Positions 6,008-7,609 of a DNA stretch of 7,609 bases are shown in pieces. The notes under the pieces are model-generated. The model saw only the letters and a program-made list of their open reading frames with translations. It was not told the origin of the DNA and did not search any database. This DNA is from an uncultured Bacteroidales bacterium (lineage in GTDB: Bacteria; Bacteroidota; Bacteroidia; Bacteroidales; UBA4417): the NCBI GenBank assembly GCA_903917425.1, contig CAIXAQ010000198.1, positions 1 to 7,609 on the forward strand. Direction: 5' to 3'. A program made the position numbers and the translations under genes. Position 1 is the stretch's first letter, and each line of letters opens with the position of its first letter.

Positions 6008-7609
6008 CTATTTTATTCCAAACTTTTTATTGTAGCCGGCAACCCCATCATCCAGGAATTTAATGTAAGAAGCAATATCCAGGTCATAGGCATGAGGTGT
6101 AACCATCGAATTGCCGTCCTCGTCGAGGATTACATAAAAAGGTTGTGCATTCTTTCCGAATTTTTCGATCTGTATTTCGGTATTTTTCTTTCCCAGGAGT
6201 TTTACCTGTCGCCCTGCTTTATTGGTGTACCACTGATTTTCAGGCATTTCTATCACTTTATCGTCCACATAAAGGGCAACCAGAACAAAATTCTCGCGAA
6301 GGCGTTTCAGCACCTGGGGATCGCTCCAAACGCGGTTTTCCATTTCGCGGCAGTTGGTGCATCCGTGCCCGGTAAAATCAACAAATACAGGTTTTTTTAA
6401 GACCTTTGAAGCTTTCAGGGCTTCGTCATAATCGAAATATCCTTTTAACCCGTGAGGCAACTTAAGCGCGGTATTAAGGTAATTTGGAGTTTCGGCGATA
6501 TTCCCCTTGTTTATTTCTCCTCCGCTTCCGGCATTATCGCGTACAATGGCTGTTACATCAAAATCCTGCGTTTCCATGGGAGGAAGCCAGCCTGAAATGC
6601 CTTTCAATGGGGCTCCCCACAAACCTGGCACTAGATAAATTACAAAAGTGAAGGTAGCAACGATTAGCAGCAGGCGCGGAAACGACTTCACTACCGGGTA
6701 GTCGCTATCGTGCGGGAATTTTATTTTCCCCAGCAGGTAGAATCCCATCATGGTAAAAATCACGATCCAGAAACCGAGGTATATTTCACGATCTAAAATG
6801 CCCCAATGGTAAGTCTGATCGGGTACGTTGAGAAATTTAAGCGCGAACGCCAGTTCTATAAATCCCAAAACAACTTTAATGGTATTGAGCCAGCCACCCG
6901 ATTTGGGCATTTTATTAAGCCACTGCGGGAATAAAGCAAACAAGGTAAATGGTATGGCAAAAGCAAGCGAAAATCCCAGCATCCCAACCACCGGCTTAAT
7001 GATCTGACCACCAACCGATTCGACCAAAATGGTACCGACTATTGGACCGGTACAACTGAAAGATACCAGCACAAGGGTAAGTGCCATAAATATGGTACCT
7101 ATAGTGCCTCCCTTATCTTCAGCTTCTACCGATTTGTTTACCAGCCAGTTAGGCATGGTGATTTCGAAATATCCGAAAAAGGAAGCCGCAAAAATCACAA
7201 AAATCAGGAAAAACAGAATGTTGGGAAGCCAGTGGGTGCTGATCCAGTTGCTGAACTCAGCACCGAAAAGAACGGCTATCACTGTTCCGAAAAGTGTATA
7301 AATGGCAATGATTGACAATCCATAGATGGAAGCCTGGATTTTTCCGTTAGATCCCGATTTCATGAAATAGGAAACAGTCATTGGGATCATCGGGAAAACG
7401 CATGGAGTAAGAATGGCAATCAAACCGGCACCAAATGCAATTAAGAAGAATAGCCATAAAGGTGTTTTCCCGTCGTCATAGGAATCAGCGGTTGAAACAG
7501 CAGCCGGTGTCGAAACAGGAAGCAAATTAGCCGTTGCAACGGAATCGTTTGATTTCAGGGATAAGGTATCCTTAGTGGCAACTTCAGCAGTAGCAATAAC
7601 CGTTTTTGC
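6008..7609 (-). CDS. dsbD: Thiol:disulfide interchange protein DsbD (5' partial)
   Basis: DsbD takes electrons from cytoplasmic thioredoxin and passes them across the inner membrane to periplasmic partners for disulfide isomerisation and cytochrome c maturation. The visible 533 residues cover a low-complexity Ala/Thr/Ser linker (1-46), the eight-helix beta domain (about 51-332) and a C-terminal thioredoxin-like gamma domain (about 388-533). The two membrane Cys are present, in TPCVFPM (Cys70) and SFSCTGP (Cys186). The gamma domain has the CTNC redox motif (Cys417, Cys420) and the cis-Pro loop QPFYVIL (Pro490). All four redox cysteines expected in this part are intact. The frame stays open to the window edge at 7609. 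A TTG at 7523-7525 could be taken as a start, but 28 more codons precede it and the family has an N-terminal periplasmic alpha domain, so the gene is truncated by the window. Numbering is from the first visible residue. It ends at its own terminator. Confidence 0.95.
   Translation of the reverse strand, partial: AKTVIATAEVATKDTLSLKSNDSVATANLLPVSTPAAVSTADSYDDGKTPLWLFFLIAFGAGLIAILTPCVFPMIPMTVSYFMKSGSNGKIQASIYGLSIIAIYTLFGTVIAVLFGAEFSNWISTHWLPNILFFLIFVIFAASFFGYFEITMPNWLVNKSVEAEDKGGTIGTIFMALTLVLVSFSCTGPIVGTILVESVGGQIIKPVVGMLGFSLAFAIPFTLFALFPQWLNKMPKSGGWLNTIKVVLGFIELAFALKFLNVPDQTYHWGILDREIYLGFWIVIFTMMGFYLLGKIKFPHDSDYPVVKSFPRLLLIVATFTFVIYLVPGLWGAPLKGISGWLPPMETQDFDVTAIVRDNAGSGGEINKGNIAETPNYLNTALKLPHGLKGYFDYDEALKASKVLKKPVFVDFTGHGCTNCREMENRVWSDPQVLKRLRENFVLVALYVDDKVIEMPENQWYTNKAGRQVKLLGKKNTEIQIEKFGKNAQPFYVILDEDGNSMVTPHAYDLDIASYIKFLDDGVAGYNKKFGIK

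Noticed and set aside
185..7609. The whole window considered as a novel defence or mobile system
   Set aside because: No nuclease, helicase, transposase, integrase, toxin or reverse transcriptase signature is present. The genes have ordinary envelope and metabolic relatives and are separated by terminators.

Overview
The window looks like ordinary chromosomal DNA from a member of the Bacteroidota. Three things point there: a secreted protein with a C-terminal type IX secretion (T9SS) sorting domain, a perfect TAnnTTTG-type -7 promoter box, and no Shine-Dalgarno sequence in front of any of the four genes whose start is in the window. I cannot place it more precisely. I did not find a new multi-gene system. 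The genes look like housekeeping or envelope genes, and the less explained parts are two proteins of unknown function and one intergenic repeat element.

Layout. Positions 2-76 hold the last 24 codons of an unidentified plus-strand gene. A complete M20-family dipeptidase follows on the plus strand (185-1555). It converges on a minus-strand gene (1608-3338) for a secreted protein with seven FG-GAP/VCBS-type repeats, a fibronectin-like domain and a T9SS sorting domain; two small hairpins sit in the 52-base gap between them. Upstream of that gene, also on the minus strand, is a four-helix membrane protein of unknown role. Its start is best placed at 3948, because the longer open frame begins with a TTG that lies inside the gene's own promoter box. 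The 347-base gap 3949-4295 holds that promoter, a roughly 100-bp palindromic element built from CACAGATTT-like units, and a strong terminator. Next comes a minus-strand gene (4296-5774) for an exported Trp/Tyr-rich DUF6600-like protein with a long disordered Arg/Asn/Thr-rich tail. The right end (6008-7609, minus) is a dsbD-type thiol:disulfide interchange gene that is cut by the window edge.

How they fit together. Four of the five identified genes are on the minus strand, but terminators and promoters separate them, so they look like separate transcription units and not one operon. The shared theme is the cell envelope: two exported proteins, one small inner-membrane protein and the DsbD electron carrier that sends reducing power to the periplasm. 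A direct functional link between them is not shown by the sequence.
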